Assembly: GCA_963718635.1 (NCBI GenBank)
Contig: OY970367.1
Span: forward strand, 2,480,001 to 2,544,000
Reading direction: 5' to 3'
DNA: 64,000 nt
Source of the DNA: JAIOQJ01 sp963718635
GTDB taxonomy: Bacteria > Planctomycetota > Planctomycetia > Gemmatales > Gemmataceae
Below are positions 63,446 to 64,000 of the stretch, in pieces. The translations under genes and the position numbers were made by a program. How positions within the stretch are numbered: position 1 is the stretch's first letter; each line of letters starts with the position of its first letter. The notes below the pieces were generated by a model. It saw only the letters and a list, made by a program, of their open reading frames with translations, was not told where the DNA came from and made no database searches.

Positions 63446-63641
63446 AACGGGCTCTGCGCTCTTTTCAACTATTTGCAGGAATCAGTTGGCGTACCCGGCG
63501 GGTCCACAAACGAGACAAAATCTCGGGCCTGGACGTTTACTTTAGGCCGCCCGGCTCGCGAAAAAGCACTCACCTCGCGCTTCTCAATCGCGGTTAAATC
63601 AACACAATGAACAAGTTGCCCGTGTCTTCTGCCGGAGGCCG

Positions 63642-64000
63642 ATGATGAGACTTTGCCTGTTCGCTGTTGCGTTAGTGTTAATGTCGTTAAACGGTCATGC
63701 CGTTGCCGCTGAAGCAGTTAAGCCAAACGTTGTGCTCATCTTGACCGACGACCAGGGTTACGGCGATCTTGGCTGCTATGGCGCGAAAGATATCAAGACG
63801 CCGAATATCGATCAACTGGCCGCTGAGGGGACGCGTTTTACCAGTTTCTATGTCGCGCAGCCTGTGTGTACCGCATCGCGAGCGGCTTTGTTGACCGGCT
63901 GTTATCCCAATCGCATTGGCCTCACCGGCGCCTTGAATCACACAAGCACTATCGGCATCAGCTCGAAGGAGACATTGCTTAGCCAATTGGCAAAGTCACA
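63642..64000 (+). CDS. Secreted sulfatase, N-terminal part (3' truncated by the window)
   Basis: The signal peptide MMRLCLFAVALVLMSLNGHA is followed by NVVLILTDDQGYGDLGCYGA, the calcium-binding Asp-Asp start of formylglycine sulfatases. The catalytic motif is VCTASRAALLTGCYPNRIG, with Cys in the position converted to formylglycine (C-x-A-S-R, where P is more usual). About 120 residues are seen; the family usually has 450-550. It would cleave sulfate esters of polysaccharides outside the cytoplasm. The ATG is at 63642 or 63645. Confidence 0.92.
   Translation, partial: MMRLCLFAVALVLMSLNGHAVAAEAVKPNVVLILTDDQGYGDLGCYGAKDIKTPNIDQLAAEGTRFTSFYVAQPVCTASRAALLTGCYPNRIGLTGALNHTSTIGISSKETLLSQLAKS

Noticed and set aside
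1..64000. tRNA genes
   Set aside because: No cloverleaf with a GGTTCGAATC-type T arm and matching acceptor stem was found by eye; the GGTTCGAATA at 38285 lacks the rest of the fold.

Overview
This 64 kb window reads as the chromosome of a planctomycete, probably of the Gemmatales/Pirellulales type. No ribosomal RNA is present, so this rests on gene content. The window has a secreted sulfatase, a GQSNM sialate O-acetylesterase, an EF-hand secreted protein, a Tat-exported Gfo/Idh oxidoreductase, several FHA-domain signalling proteins, a Ser/Thr kinase, an HpnC/HpnD squalene-route enzyme, DapL for lysine and peptidoglycan, and many small secreted proteins of unknown role. GC content is moderately high. 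Intergenic gaps are packed with long palindromes. No tRNA, rRNA, CRISPR array, transposase or prophage was seen.

Layout. 1-2.1 kb: FAH-family end, hemW, a small secreted protein. 2.2-7.3 kb (minus): a three-gene formate dehydrogenase operon whose catalytic subunit carries an in-frame UGA read as selenocysteine, with a SECIS hairpin. 7.6-9.7 kb: divergent malate/lactate-type dehydrogenase and aldose 1-epimerase. 9.8-12.7 kb: ABC exporter. 12.9-15.6 kb: NtrB/NtrC-like two-component pair. 15.7-17.5 kb: aspartic-protease-like protein and Gfo/Idh. 17.7-19.9 kb (minus): fused HpnC-HpnD plus a translationally coupled secreted protein. 20-24.7 kb: ribD, rpsP-trmD-rplS, yraN, tyrS. 24.8-31.3 kb: EF-hand protein, AIG2-like protein, sialate esterase, glycosyltransferase, ParB-like protein. 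31.7-40 kb: FHA-GAF histidine kinase, BON protein, DcuC-like carrier, CoA transferase, Ser/Thr kinase. 40.1-50.2 kb: dapL, ung, small secreted and thiol-redox proteins, YhaM-like nuclease, RNase R, ndk, an FHA protein. 50.4-51.3 kb (minus): a PemK/MazF-like toxin with its antitoxin. 51.7-60.5 kb: a complete kdp potassium-uptake operon (tiny leader ORF, kdpF, A, B, C, a small membrane protein, kdpD, kdpE). 60.7-64 kb: membrane protein, cNMP-FHA protein, VOC protein, DUF2760 protein, and the start of a sulfatase.

Two features run through the whole window. First, about nineteen single-base indels split otherwise intact genes, including housekeeping genes such as ribD. Most lie in short G/C runs or where restoring one base recreates GGCC, so residual assembly error is more likely than mass pseudogenisation. 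I therefore annotate the joined genes. Second, many intergenic gaps hold one of several families of long imperfect palindromes, often at convergent gene ends, where they probably act as terminators or are non-autonomous repeats.
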